44,138 bases of DNA from Sphaeroforma arctica JP610 (lineage: Eukaryota; Opisthokonta; Ichthyosporea; Ichthyophonida), in NCBI RefSeq assembly GCF_001186125.1, contig NW_014040482.1, positions 16,570-60,707 of the forward strand, read 5' to 3'. Within the stretch, counting starts at the first letter, position 1, and each line of letters begins with the position of its first letter. A program made the position numbers and the translations under genes. The notes beneath the pieces were generated by a model that ran no database searches, was not told where the DNA came from, and worked only from the letters and a program-made list of their open reading frames with translations. Below, piece by piece: positions 22,927 through 35,299 of this stretch.

Positions 22927-23120
22927 ACACGAACACCACCTCGAGGAATCTATATTCCTCTGAGTATCAACCTCTCGCTCTCAGACCGCATCCCAAAGTC
23001 AAACCAATATGCCACAGCGCAGAAGGGAGCTGTTCTCCCCCAGCATTCACGCCACAGCACTTAAGAAACAACTTTTCTTTTTCAAGAAAATCTCATTTAA
23101 TTCCTGTTTACCTGCGATAT

Positions 23121-23190
23121 TGTGATGCCTGTCCCTGTATAGAAGATTATCCACGCCCGCCGTGATGCCTGTCACTGTACAGAGGATCGT
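23121..23190. repeat. 40-bp tandem duplication
   Basis: GTGATGCCTGTCCCTGTATAG at 23122 is repeated as GTGATGCCTGTCACTGTACAG at 23162, with related sequence (AGAAGAT / AGAGGAT) after each. The period is 40 bases. Confidence 0.7.
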
Positions 23191-23380
23191 CTACTCTTCA
23201 GAAAAGTCAACGTTTGTAGCAAATTTCATCGAGTCAACAGTTTCAACAAGTCAACGTTTTCAACAATTTTCATCGAGCCAATACTTAACGACTCCAATAC
23301 GTCAACGATTTTGACAAATATTCATCGGTTCAACAGTTATCACCCAATCCGTCTATAGAGTCAACAATTTCACAATCCAG

Positions 23381-23457
23381 GTCTTCAGTCTTTAACCGTC
23401 AGCCTTCAGCCTTCAGTCTTCACTCTTCACTCTTCAGCCTTCAGCCTTCACACTTCA
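23381..23457. repeat. Heptamer tandem repeat (consensus GYCTTCA), 11 units
   Basis: From 23381 to 23457 the sequence falls into eleven 7-base units such as GTCTTCA, GCCTTCA, CTCTTCA and CACTTCA. The same heptamers appear on the opposite strand at 43548-43571, about 20 kb away. Confidence 0.85.
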
Positions 23458-23562
23458 GCCCTTGACTGTAAAATTGAGGGAGAGTGCGAGACTGCAGGTC
23501 TCAGGCCAGATTTTGCAGCAAGAAATCCACTTTGATTTAAAGAAGTCATCAGAGTAAGCTCA

Positions 23563-23664
23563 CTCTCGAGAGCTGATCAAGTTACTTCAATTACTCCCGA
23601 GAGTTGTGTTAATACTTAACCGACTCCCGAGAGCATTACAAGTTTCTCGACCGACTCCCGAGAG
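23563..23664. repeat. Array of four CTCYCGAGAG palindromes spaced 30-31 bp
   Basis: CTCTCGAGAG at 23563-23572 is a perfect 10-base palindrome. CTCCCGAGAG follows at 23594-23603, 23624-23633 and 23655-23664, each usually preceded by A or GA. Start-to-start spacing is 31, 30 and 31 bases, about three helical turns, so all sites would face one side of the DNA. This is what an array of binding sites for a dimeric protein would look like; the protein is unknown. Confidence 0.8.
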
Positions 23665-23896
23665 TGTATCAACTATTAAGTCTGTCCACAACGTTCTAAG
23701 AATATCTACAATCCTATGTGAGTCACAACCTATGCGGAAAGGTATCATGTGATCAGCGTGAGATTTAGTTGCAGAGAAGTCGAAATAGAATACCATCGAA
23801 GTATTAAAGTGTTCTGCAGAAGGTTTCCCATACTGTCCATATGAATTTTTACCCTAGCCAGCCCAAGCTGCTGAACACTAGAACAAACACTTTAGG

Positions 23897-23903
23897 TATA
23901 AAA
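23897..23903 (+). promoter_or_regulatory. TATA-like box downstream of the palindrome array
   Basis: TATAAAA in TTTAGGTATAAAACC lies about 230 bases after the last palindrome. It could be the promoter of a retroelement or of an unannotated transcript running right. No coding frame starts soon after, so this is weak. Confidence 0.35.
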
Positions 23904-24004
23904 CCAAAGATGAGATCAGAAATAGATACTTACATTTGCACTTTATTTTAAAGTCACATTACACTCAAACAAGACACGAACAACAACTCGAAGAATCTAT
24001 ATTC

Positions 24005-25036
24005 TACACATCGTTCTGCTTGCCCACAGTTGGTATATGCTGCCCTTTCGGGTATTGTCCTTGGATGGCACGCCGGTGCCTAAAAATATAGTCAATGTCG
24101 ATGATATCTCATCCTTTTGCATGAGCGTAAGAATGTACGGCTGAACGCCCTCGACATATACGAGCGACGACCCTATTTAGGCATCCACTAGCAGAACAGC
24201 GCTGTCAGATAGTAATTCTGAGACCCGTGACATGACATCGAGCTAGTTTGCGGCAAACAGTATGGATCCTCAACAGAAATATCTCGGGTGTCTTTGCCAG
24301 AAACTTGACAATAATTCTACCCACGGGAATAGACCAATCGGGGAACACAATATTGCCTCAGGCAACACCTTCGGCTCTAGCTCGGGCTACGCCACGGACA
24401 TGGAGTGAGGAAACCTGCCCTCGTTTGGGCTATGGGTCGGGATCGGGGTTATAAAATACATAACCGGCGCCTCTGTCCCGAATGTCGATCCAAAATATTG
24501 TATAGGTCCTCGAGTCTTTCGTGCCACTAGTTTTATTTGTTTTAAATGGTTTGTTCGTTCACTGTAGCAAATTGAACCGAACAACGGTTGTACCTCGACT
24601 TTTATAGGTCACAGGCTACTGACGTGTGCTACGGCAGTCTGGTTGGTATTAGCTGTTTGCGCGCGAATAGTGCGGCGGTTGGGTATGGCGGCCACACCGG
24701 CCCACACGGCCTGATAAACGCAATTTTGATTTTGTTCGGTACCACAAGGTTTTACAACCCCCTCAAGCCGTATTGAAAAAAGACTGCTTTCTAAATGTGG
24801 TCGAACAGATGTATAGGTTAGGTAGTAGAACGTCTAGATGTAAGGATTATAGCCTCATACTGTCTTTTATTTTAGAATTAGGCCAGCGCGGTAGACGGGT
24901 CACTAGCTAAGGCCAATTCAACACTTAAGCCCGGATTTGATAGCAGTAAATTGAGCTGGCTGGAGATTTTTCTTAATGAACCGCCGATCTCAGTTGGAAA
25001 GACGGCGATTATGGATCTTGTGATGCTTAGGATCTG
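24005..25036. other. No recognisable gene
   Basis: Only short open frames without familiar motifs are present (for example 24248-24454 and 24588-24776, plus strand). I see no repeat, RNA gene or clear terminal structure. Confidence 0.5.
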
Positions 25037-25914
25037 CTAGACTATAATATTGGCGGAAGGCAGTATTGAACTTGTACTGAAATCGGATGTCAATTTGAAA
25101 GTTGCAGCAAGACGAGCCTTGTCAATCTCGATTGTTTTTCGAAACTTGCTCATATAGAAGAGCCAGCTACAGTAAAGTGAAGCACCGTGAGCTTTCTTAA
25201 TAACTGGGGCTGAAATATCGACCGGCTCGCGATACACCTTTAGTTTAGAGCGATGAATAAGTTTTTGCAGTAGCAACGTCCTGGATAATATGCACTACTG
25301 GTGGTTCTAAGGACATAACGCTAACAGGACTACCCCACCGGACAGTATCTGAAAGGAGAGATGGCTTCTTCTGGTATATGACTTGGCGTTCAACCGCAAT
25401 GATGACAGCGTCGTAACGATGGCGGTTTGCCCAAGTTGTCTGTGACGCCTGTGCACGGCGCTTGTGCTTCCACACATCACAATCGCGATCAGTTGGACGT
25501 AGGTTAAGGGATATATGCGTAGCCCCTTCAGGAGTCGATCCATTCAAATTTGCTTCAAGATTTTTATAAGAAGAGTGATGGAACGTACGCCCCGTAATTA
25601 GGGTATACGGGAAGATGATAGTGACTGAATTAACGCTAGAACTCATGCCACGGATGAAACCCATCTTTCAAAGCCCCATGTATATTGAAGAACATTGCGT
25701 CCAACCGACGCAAACCATACGATTCATGTGCCGATGAGTTTTTCAACCAAACTGTTACTACGGTGTTCTCCGGTAGTAGCGAAGTGGTAGTCGATTCCTT
25801 CGGCTCAACACCAAATAAAAAACTGTTTGTAGTGAAAAGGGGTATCTTAATCGACAAAGTATTTGCCTGTCGTGGCTCATTATTCGTGCTGATTCTTAAG
25901 CTTGTTTTTGTCAC
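25037..25914 (-). other. Minus-strand open frames of unknown identity
   Basis: Three minus-strand frames (25037-25276, 25245-25664, 25636-25914) follow one another closely and overlap slightly. They show no motif that I recognise. They lie beyond the 3' side of the Ty3/gypsy fossil and could be a remnant of it or of another element. I assign no function. Confidence 0.3.
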
Positions 25915-28900
25915 AAGGAAATGAGTCGCAGTGGACTTGTCGAATATGTTCGTTAATGCATTTGCACAACCTTATAATCCAAGTGACGGACTGCACCGAG
26001 GTACGTTGCTCGATCAGGTTGGGAAAGGAGACCCATCATGAAGCCAGTCTAAGCTTCATGTGTAAGACAGCCAATGCAAGTAGTGACCAATTTGAGAAGG
26101 TAGTGACCGATTTAAAAAGAAAGTCTCCAGGTGTAAATATTTCAAAGAAAGAGATCTCTACTAAACATTCTATGTAGACGGTGGGGACGTAAGTGGCCAC
26201 AGTATACGGCCATGTACTTTGTACTCAGACCAAGACTTCGGCTATCACAAGCGTTGCAAAGCTTGGAGTAGTCTGCTATGGAACTCTCGTGCGCAAATTT
26301 TGGGTTCGCGCAGTGGGCTGGTCGTACGCGAGTGTATTAGAGATAGTGTAGTGGAGTAGTGGAGTATGCGGTGGCAGTAATGACCCAAAAGTTCAATTGG
26401 GGTGTCATGTGGTGTAGTGTCACGTGACAATGTGTCTAAGTAGAACTCATGCACGCTAGATGTCGTAGGAAGGGGTGGATCCACAGGGTCACCATCCGGT
26501 TCGTCAGTATCCACATGGAGAAGAGACGACGATTGGTCAGGGGGTACGGATGAAGCACCAGATGTTGGAGGCTGGATGTTTAGTGAAGAAAAAGAAGCCG
26601 CCGTTGTCTGTTCGCAGTTTATAATAGGGATAGCAGCCAATAGCTGTTCCGACTTCGGCAGTGTACTCGTAGATAATGTCGAGTCGGCCGCTGAGCTTAT
26701 GGAAGACTCAGCAAGAGGCCGTTTATTAGTTGGCGCGGCCGCCTTAGCCCTCAGAATCAGGCAGCCCAACGTTACCTACGCTTTTTTGTATTGTTAGATA
26801 ATTAGAATAGCTAATTGCCCACACATGTGTCTTGCGGTCTCGGAAAGGATGTAGCTGAAGTCTGACGGCGAGTCAGCGCCATGATCGGTAAAGGCTGAGA
26901 GGGGGCTGGGGTTCGTTCACCCGGAGGAGGATAGGAAGTCTCAAGCTTGTGCCAGAAGTCAAGCGACATGAGAAGAGCGCTTCGTACTGCAGACTAATCC
27001 TGCAATCGTATAACGCCACGGGGGTAAGCCCAAAGTGATACCTTCTTTAAGGCACGTGACTTCTGCATAGTTAAATACAATCGGTTCATCCACTAGAAGA
27101 TGGAAGAAAACACGAAGCCGTGGAGAGGATGTCCTTCACGGAAGGACAATGACACCTCAAAAATTAGACGCATCTAGAAAGCGGTCGAAGAACTCGATAC
27201 ATTTTTCCCAAGGAGTATTGACATGGAAGAATCGGTTGTCCAGGGACATTTCTTCATCTGTCTTTCTAGTAGTATCACCATTGGCACAGTAGAAATTGCA
27301 TTGGTGGCAAGTTGCACTGACATAAAGGTCCGATTTTGGGACCTCCCTTTTCTCAACAAAGACGTGAACCAATGAGGATGCAGTTTAATGTTCTTTGTAT
27401 ACGCAGCAGGGATGTTATGGAATACTGTCACGAGCAAGATTCAGCCTCAAGAAGTTGGGGAGACACGAGAGGCGTTTGTGTGCTGGGTACCTAACAGGGT
27501 ACAGCTTGGAAAACCCGCACGGTAGTATGTCCGCTACAAACTTCATTCCCCAATAATGTGCCTAAGGTGGACATGAAAGCGTCGGATCTTCTCAACCAAA
27601 CGGAGAAATCAGTCGCCTCGCATAGCGATAGAAAAGAATATGTTCATTGGAAGACGATTGAACAGTGTAATGATCCGTCCAGGGGATGAGAATGTGGTGG
27701 TTATGTGTCATAATATTTTGTCCTTGTCCACAGCATAAGCTAAAGCCATGGTCTCAGGATCGAATATGTGGTATCGCCGTTGGGCAGAATTGTGGTTGGT
27801 ACCTTGATAGAAAACCGGGGATAGTCTATCAATATAATTAATACAATATCCATGAACTCGGGGGTGTCCGACCTCAGAAGCATTCAAGGTAGTGGGGCAA
27901 GATGTGTCTTGGCCCTTTGAAGGTAAAGCGGTTCGCACTCAGATAGGTGCATAGGCCGGGAGTGTAAGGTTGACAGCAACAGTTGGGGTTGAAAGTCGTT
28001 TAACGGCGGTAGCAAAAGGCAGCGGTAAGAGGACAGTAAAAGCAGCAGGAACCGGTACCACGTGTTGACTCTGCAAGTGAATATTATGCTGGAGCTCCTA
28101 GTACGCAGCCTCTGTACCTTTAGTACTAAACGGTTGTTTCTATCATTTTGGAAATGGAGTAGCCGGTTTACCTTGCCGTAGGATTCGAACACCGAACCCG
28201 ACACCAATAGCATATACGGTGGCAAAGAGGTGCAGTGGGAAGGGTTCAAAGTGACTAGAATGACAACATCCTCTATTACCTGGTTGATCATGGTGTAAGC
28301 AGCATGACAAGCAGCCGTATAATGAAGCGGATCCTTCTTATAAGCAAGGTCGGTTAATGGAGCCAACATGAGAGCCCTATTGGGCACATGTTATGACCAC
28401 CAATTCATGGTAGCACCTAATGTTTCCATTTCATGGCGGTCCTTCGAGGGAGGAAGCAAAAGTATAACCTTTAAACGGTGCTCTGTTGTGCTTGTACAAC
28501 CATTTATGGGTTGGGGGCCATATTCTATCTTTGCTCCATCAACATAGCCAACTGGCACTTGAAGCGCGGAGACTGGCATCTGACCAAGAATATTTCTTTC
28601 CAACGTGACATACAACCGACATTGTTGACGAAGTGTTTCAGCATATCTTGCAAATTTCGGACTTGAAGTCCATTACCTCTGTATTATAACATGTATGCCA
28701 TCATGTTGACTTCAAAAACGCCCACAATAAGGCGCCAGGCCGTATCTTTGGATGTCATCCGAGTTAGGTAGTCACGAAAACGCTCGGAGTAGCGTAATCG
28801 GTTGAAGGAACAGGCCATATCCATAGTCGACACAACATCGCCACGGCGTATGTGGTCTAAGTACTTGTTTGGTTGGTATTGGATAAAGGTTTACAATGAA

Positions 28901-29506
28901 CCAGTGATTATTCACTTTGTACTACTGGCAATAGCGGATGTCCTTGATTGATGTAGGTGCCACTCTAAGGAATTTTCCGGGGGGATTCCCGCAAGGGACA
29001 GACAAGGGCTGAAATAGTTGCTTTTGTTATCGATTCCCCGCTTCTCGTCACGAGCACAGATTTTCTCCTCCGAACTGTGATTTTTTTCTGCTTATGTGTG
29101 ATTCGTTTTGAGGTAATGCCTGGGCCGATTGTAGTGTCGACTTCGTCGCCCTTAACGAAGTTATTCTTACCATCACGGTAGTGTATGTTATCAAATAAAT
29201 CTTCGAGGTAGTTAACTTGTGTAGGGGTTTTGTTGAGGAGTCGTGCACCATTGTCGACACCTGCCCAGCTGAATCCTTCTAGACCACTGGGAACAGAACA
29301 GTCTTCTATGGAACTTCACCACTGCCGGGCTCACTAAGAGGGTAGGGATTAAGTCCCCGGAGAAAGTATCATCTGGGGTTTCCTGCAGTTTGAGTCGAAA
29401 GGTCTGTGGTTTTACACAGCAATCTCACCAGGTTTGTATCAAGTGGTCCCGTTGGGCTATGAACCTGAATAAAAGATCACAACCATATGGTAACTCGTTT
29501 GTTACA

Positions 29507-29560
29507 AAAAAGATTATCGGTTGTGTCTCAACGAAAAAGATTATCGGTTGTGTCTCAAAG
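29507..29560. repeat. 27-bp tandem duplication inside the Ty3/gypsy fossil region
   Basis: AAAAAGATTATCGGTTGTGT occurs twice, with GATTATCGG at 29512 and 29539, both followed by GTCTCAA. Period 27 bases. Confidence 0.85.
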
Positions 29561-30499
29561 AATGTCGGACAATCATTACCGAGAATTGTGGTTGTCACTT
29601 TCGCGGTATGGGGGTACATTGTACGAGCTGCAAAGGTAGACATTATTACGGGTGCGATCGTTTGATTGATTTACAAACACCTTCTAGTAACCAATTATTC
29701 ATTTACAAGATCTGACATAGCGACATCATCGGCGTAGCATGGTACGATAGAGTAATAAAACTGTGCGGCAACAATCGGACCCGCGTTGGTTCACTTGTTT
29801 TCTTTCAGTAGCAGGTTCCAAGGGTTCTGGGGACAGTCACTTGCATATTGTTCTGTTTCATGGCAATCGTTGTTGTCTCGACGGTCGGTACCACGGTCAT
29901 TGTTGTCACGATACTTATCACAATCATTACCAATACGGTTTCCACAACCGCTTCCAGTGGCACATTCCCCTCGAATGTCACGGATAGGATTTCAGAGTTA
30001 CAGCGCCCGTAGTGGATAGATGGTAGTTCGGAAATTTACACTTGAGTGACACTTGGATGAAAACCAGCGTGGCGGTGCAATGCCAAGAAATATATTCTCT
30101 CGAGATTGCCTAAGCAACAACGCACTCAAAAAGTCACCAATTCGTTGGTACGTTGTTCCAATGCGTAATCATCTTTGGTTTGCGGCGGAGATATAGAATG
30201 CGGCATTTGCAAGGGGCCAGAGCATGGCATGGGCCGATCGAAAGTTTCGGTTCGCACCCTCGTTGAGATTTATATGGAACATTGCATCAGTAGTGTGGTC
30301 CAGGTTCGTGGAATGAAGTTTAGTAGAGGCCATTTTTAAAGCGTTGGTGTTAGGATCGCAGAAGTAATTACACGGTATTTCCGAAGCCCAGCGATCCGTA
30401 ACAAAATCCCAAATGAACCCATCATCACAGTTCTTGAGTTCGCCACGGCTATTATAAGCATCACTTGCGTCACGATAGTTCCAGCGCTTCTGGGAAGAG

Positions 30500-30839
30500 G
30501 ACCAATAGAACGTCCCACTGATTTCAGTGGGCGAGAGGAGAAACAAGGAATTCCCCTTCTTCAACGTCACCGGTAGAGCCCTCGTGTACATCCTGTTGGT
30601 TATTTTATTGGGTTCCAGAGGCGCGATAATGGGAAGGCTGCTCGAAAATCACAGAATCGTCCTCAACAGGACCGATAGAACGTCCCACTGATTCCAGTGG
30701 GCGAGAGGAGAAACAAGGAATTACCCTTCTTCAACGTCGCCGGTAGAGCCCTCGTGTACATCCTGTTGGTTATTTTATTGGGTTCCAGAGGCGCGATAAT
30801 GGGAAGGCTGCTCGAAAATCACAGAATCGTCCTCAACAG
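30500..30839. repeat. 170-bp tandem duplication in the gag-like region
   Basis: The segment 30500-30669 is repeated head-to-tail at 30670-30839, with about four base differences that I can count (near 98% identity). Each copy contains a short hairpin, CCCACTGA-TTTCAGTGGG in the first. The duplication is much younger than the decay of the surrounding fossil, or it reflects an assembly artefact. Confidence 0.93.
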
Positions 30840-31300
30840 ACGCGCGCTTGGAAGGTTGAGACGTTGTCCCAGATGGTGCAGTAGACATAGCTGGAGGAGG
30901 CTTAGCCTTGCGCTTCGATGTTGAGCGAATAGTTCGGCCAGGATCAGGAAGGAAGATATTGTTGGCCCCGAATTCAAGTGTTTGGGGAGCGTTGTAAAGT
31001 CCGAGAGGCTCTCCTTGGACGCCGGTCAGTTCCCTGTAGCTGAAGGCTACAGCAACCCGGACACATAGTATGGTGAACTCTTCCACGTACACCACACGAT
31101 AGAAAGGGTTTACTACCCTCCGGACCACGGGTATCCTGGCTGAGCTTGTGCATACGAGATTCTTGGCTAGGCTTAAAGATGATGTTTAACATTGGGCCAA
31201 ACTCAGCCAACGTGATAGAGACTCGCTTTTGTGGTGTTGTGGAAGGAGTCAAGTGGGGTTCGATCAAATGATGTGAACCATGATCAATGAAGGCCATCAG

Positions 31301-32040
31301 CTTGTTGATTTGAGGTGTTCGGCCCGATGTTGAATACTGTTTAGCAAGTTTATTGAAAGGGATTCTTCAAAGTAATAGCTCACTCGGCGTGCCGAAAGTG
31401 CAATAGGTTGTTTGATATCAAATCAGAGGAGCCGAAGCTCATCGTTGCCTTGATAGTTGCTGTTGTTGTTTCTATTATTCATTGTTGCAATTACAACGTA
31501 CGATTGTCACTGGACTTTGTGCAAGTGGAGAATGCTAGGCCAAAACCACTATTTTCATCAGGTTTTTAAATACATATATAGTTTGGTACCAATAACGGTA
31601 CATGCATAAGAATTGGCAAGTGACAGATACGTGACAGCTAACGAAATGTAACTTAGGCTCACCAGATAGGTCACGTCTAAGACTTACATGTATACGTATG
31701 ACCAAGAATGTACATACCCTTAAAAGAGGTGTAAATAAATCACTCTATATATATGGTCTCGGGCCTATTGCCAAACGGATTATACTTTCCGTCCGGTTAC
31801 TTCAATAGCAAGGTTTCGAAAACACCTTATCAGCGCAACACAACGGGTCGTTACCCACAATCTGTCATAATACAGACCTTACAGAATCACACACACCATC
31901 CCAAACAGTGATGGTCAATACAAAGTCTCCGCCTTTCAAGCGCACACCATGTCTGAACGCCATGAGAAACTCGGCCACACCCATCCACCGCTGGTTAAGT
32001 CTACACTAACACAAAACAAAATCGGTATCTACGTCGAACA
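31301..32040. other. Intervening sequence, possible retroelement terminal region
   Basis: No open frame stands out. AATAAATCACTCTATATATA near 31733-31752 combines a poly(A)-like signal and a TATA-like run, as some LTRs do, but I found no matching second copy. Confidence 0.35.
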
Positions 32041-32373
32041 CATCGACAGCACAAACAACTGAAAATTTCATCCTGATTGTTTACCAAGCATGTCGTCAAG
32101 CCTTTCGGCTCATTAGACATCGATTTATTTGCTAGTGCTAATAGCGCACAGGTTCCTCAACATTGTGGCCTAGAGGCAGGAGCACCACTCCAGGATGCTT
32201 TCGGACAACCCTCGAAACAGCGAAAGTTCACTTATATGGTAACATACCTACCGTTCACCAAGAAAACCTGGACTGCCACGCTTAGCAAGCTTAACCGCGA
32301 GAATGGCACTATAACAGTCGAGTTCTCCCTAGCTCCAAAAAATATGTATTATCAGCAGACGCTCAAATAGTTA
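32041..32373 (+). mobile_element. DIRS-like retroelement fragment (fossil)
   Basis: An open stretch on the plus strand contains FGSLDIDLFASANSAQVPQ followed by PLQDAF. The string DLFAS followed by a later DAF is the hallmark of the segment after RNase H in DIRS/Ngaro-type elements (tyrosine-recombinase retrotransposons) and some relatives. Only about 100 codons are seen, so this is a broken scrap. A second RNase H-like scrap, possibly of the same class, lies near 42.5 kb. Confidence 0.5.
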
Positions 32374-32973
32374 CACTCTCACGTCTAACTCATCCGCACA
32401 ACGCCTTTTGTATAAATACGGTCACCGGTCAGTCTAAAAATTAAGATCAAATGAGATTACACAATAGTTTTATTTGTATTTTGAAAACTTACTTATCCAA
32501 TATTTTCAAAGTGTTTAAAATTCACTTTGATGGCTCCAATAGCCTGAGTATTTGGTACGACTCATCTACTTAGACCTATTTGAGACATTAGTAGACGTAG
32601 GATATTATACATAAACTAAATTTTATAATCTCTGAACTACTACTTACAGGTTTTGGTCCTCCCGCCAATCTCCAAAATCCAATGTCCTTTTTCTATTTTT
32701 AACTTTTCTTCATATGGAACTTTAATTATAATAGCTAATGTAATAACGTGACCTACGTTCTTATGTCTATTTACACCTTAGGCATGTGGTTATGAACACT
32801 TAGTACTTTTAGTGAAAACTATTCAATGAAGAACAGCTAGAGGTACACCCTGTGTGATCGAGGATATTAAGGCTCTTACCAAGAAGCAGTCCCGATCATT
32901 CTTGCGCAAATTATCACTGCTAAATCCTAACTGACTTAAATTGTATCTTAGTTTATTTAACATAGTTTGAAAC
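32374..32973. other. AT-rich, no gene seen
   Basis: The sequence is AT-rich with no coding motif, repeat array or RNA gene visible. Confidence 0.5.
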
Positions 32974-34970
32974 TTAGTAGTATTCTTGGTCCTCACGGCC
33001 AATGGGCGGCAGTTTCGGGCCTACAAGGATGCGTCGGATCAATTGTTGGATGCAGGTAAAGTAGCTGGTGGTGAATTTGTGGCCACCGGGGTAAACAGGG
33101 CAGAGACAGCCGTCGGTGTGGTAGTCGAGCAGTGTGAACATGTACGTACTCGTTACAATCATAGCACAGCGACGGATTGGTGTAGGCTCAAAGCAGCGGT
33201 TGAAGTTGTCGTGTCTGGCTTTGTCCCGATTTGAGGTTGGAGGCTTACCCATGACCAGTTGGTAGTAGTATTGGCGCCGGGCCATTGCCGCGATCTTCTT
33301 GTTGGACCAGCGTTTTGTTGAGTTCTTCCGAATGTCGTCACAGCGTTGGCGGATGGCTACATCGTCGGGTGTACGCCCACCCGTGGTTTTGTGTACAGTT
33401 TTCAGGTGGGCATAGATACTGTACGGGAAGCGGAGTGATGGTTTGTCGTGGGCCCAGGCGGGTTGGGTCAGAGGGGTGAGTGGGCTTGTGCTGGCTACTG
33501 AGTCGAGTTGTATTCCCAGGCAATCTCCTGTAAAGTCAGCGGGTTCCTATAGTAAAAGCACATATTAAACGTATATTATAAACGTATAAATATTTAAACG
33601 CAATACGGTTATAAAACCTGGTATATGTTGAAACGCTATTGTAGATATTTGTAATTGTATAATAATTAAATAATCAAAATTTAGATATATTGAATCTACA
33701 GAAAACAAGCAAACAAACAAATAGTCTATTTTGGGACATTTGTAATTATAATTGTATACAACAGAGGGCGGTATTGATTTGGTGGTTTTTCTATAACGAT
33801 ATGTTTTCCACCAGAATATTGGGATATAATATTTGAAGGGTCTCATTTAGAAATGACACATATTGACACATGTTATATTTCCGAATACTCTCAGCGCGAG
33901 ATAGTCCACTGAGAAGTAAGGCATGAAAATGATACCCCCTAGCCAGCCAACTAGATGTGCCCGTCTATGCCTTCAATGGGATGGAGAGCTAGGTACCATG
34001 TGATGGGGTATAGGTGCAGATATTCAACTGCACCAACATGGTGTTTTTGATTTCTTTTATTTTTCTTAGGTTGAACTTAGAGTTATTTTATTAGTAATTG
34101 CGATTGAAGGATAGTTTCGAAGCATGAAACGAAGTCTGATTTTAGCTACTGACTCCAACTAAATCTATACCGAAGTAGTGAGTGATTAGAGCGGAGCATA
34201 TAGACAATAGTCTCAGTCTGAAATCCGTAATCTCTAGCTCATTACCGAGGGCCGAAGTTAAACTTAAATTCCACTGTGCAAATTTACGAAATTGTACTTT
34301 CTTTTACGTTAATTTATTGACATCGATAGTCAGCCTGGATAGTCTGACTTTTACACTCCGAGGTAGTCCGCGAATGGTCGCGCGGGGAATGGGCCACCAA
34401 AGTGGAGTAAGTTTGTTTGATGTTTGGTAAACCTAGGATATTTAGTGCCCGTGATGATGGCTGCTGCTTGGATGAGTGTTGAGTTATATCGCTCGAACAG
34501 GGGGTCCAGCGCATCTTTCTATATAGGCGGAGCACAGGCAATAATGTTCAGGCCATATGTAGCCGTGAATAGGATGAATGTTTTGAACAGCACCAGTCGG
34601 TTGCGGGGGTGTCGCCAGCTGAAGCCATGGAAGCCATAAGCGCGGAAAGAGGCGGTACCCAGGGACAATGCTGCAGCCAGGGATTTCATATGCCTGGCGA
34701 GGTTGATCCATGATATTTCGTGAGATTGGGAATCCGAGATATATGGAGAGTTTTGGCTTGGCATGTGTGGGCGCCATCTTCAGAGGGAGGTAACGTGTGT
34801 TCAAAGGTGCGTCTGCGAGCGTCGGCGTGATAAGCTCACCATTTATACGGAGGGTTGGCGCTGCGTGTCGCAAGGCGGTAGATCGTACTCGGAGTTTGAT
34901 GACACCCTGTTCGTAGACTAGTTCAAAGCGAACAACACTGTGCAACATGTGAAAGTTCTTAACAATCCAA
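32974..34970 (-). mobile_element. LINE fragment, 3' part (RT thumb and C-terminal tail), minus strand
   Basis: Minus-strand frames at 34948-34484 and 34764-34519 contain non-LTR RT hallmarks downstream of the catalytic site: FELVYEQGVIKLR, a YLGFPIS box, and LVLFKTFILFTATYGLNI, equivalent to the VLP.LTYGxE motif. Frames at 33540-32974 look like the C-terminal tail of the same ORF, with a Cys/His-rich region (CLCPVYPGGHKF then C) resembling the LINE C-terminal zinc knuckle. Coding is split over several frames by indels, and about 640 AT-rich bases (33541-34180) without coding signal separate the two parts. The catalytic part of the RT is not here; a matching 5' part lies inverted at 37-38.4 kb. 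Confidence 0.55.
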
Positions 34971-35299
34971 CTATTTAACTCATAATAAAACGTCAGTATA
35001 GAACTTATTATGAACTGTATCCTCTATCACCCTTGACATCCTAATAGTATGTAAACAGAGCAATTCGTCATACCAACTGATAAAGGCTATGCAGTGTTGT
35101 AACTAACGAAACCCCGAGAACAAATATTCTTGAGAGATCTTCTGGCTCGGCTAAAGCATATGCATGGTTATGGGCGCCAAGTCGGCATTATCAATCAAGA
35201 TCAGTAGGGAAAGTTGGGTGATAGGGCAACATTAAGAGTATATTTAGTCCATGACACACACTCGAAATATTACGACGAATGTTGAATCCTGAGCGGTGT

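Larger units (their letters stand above)
22927..24004. repeat. 31-bp direct repeat bounding a 1-kb noncoding block
   Basis: A 31-base sequence beginning ACACGAACA and ending GAATCTATATTC occurs at 22927-22957 and 23974-24004 with 3 mismatches, in the same orientation. Between the copies is a block with heptamer repeats, palindromes and a TATA-like box, described separately. No coding signal is visible inside. A solo LTR or regulatory region of a retroelement is possible. Confidence 0.7.
26245..31300 (-). mobile_element. Ty3/gypsy-type LTR retrotransposon fossil (broken)
   Basis: Read on the minus strand, parts occur in the usual Ty3/gypsy order. A gag-like region lies at about 31300-30170 and reverse-transcriptase-like sequence at about 28950-28400, with a TMDMACSFNRL-like strand. 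The RT-RNase H connection and RNase H start are at about 28500-27900 (LLPPSKDRHEMETLG, MLAPLTDLAYKKDPLHYTAA), and an integrase HHCC-like zinc region is at about 27440-27160. A Ser/Thr/Pro-rich open stretch at 26769-26245 may be its C-terminal part. The element is clearly broken in many places (well over ten) and looks old. I could not find its LTRs, so the limits are approximate. It also contains small tandem duplications. Confidence 0.65.
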
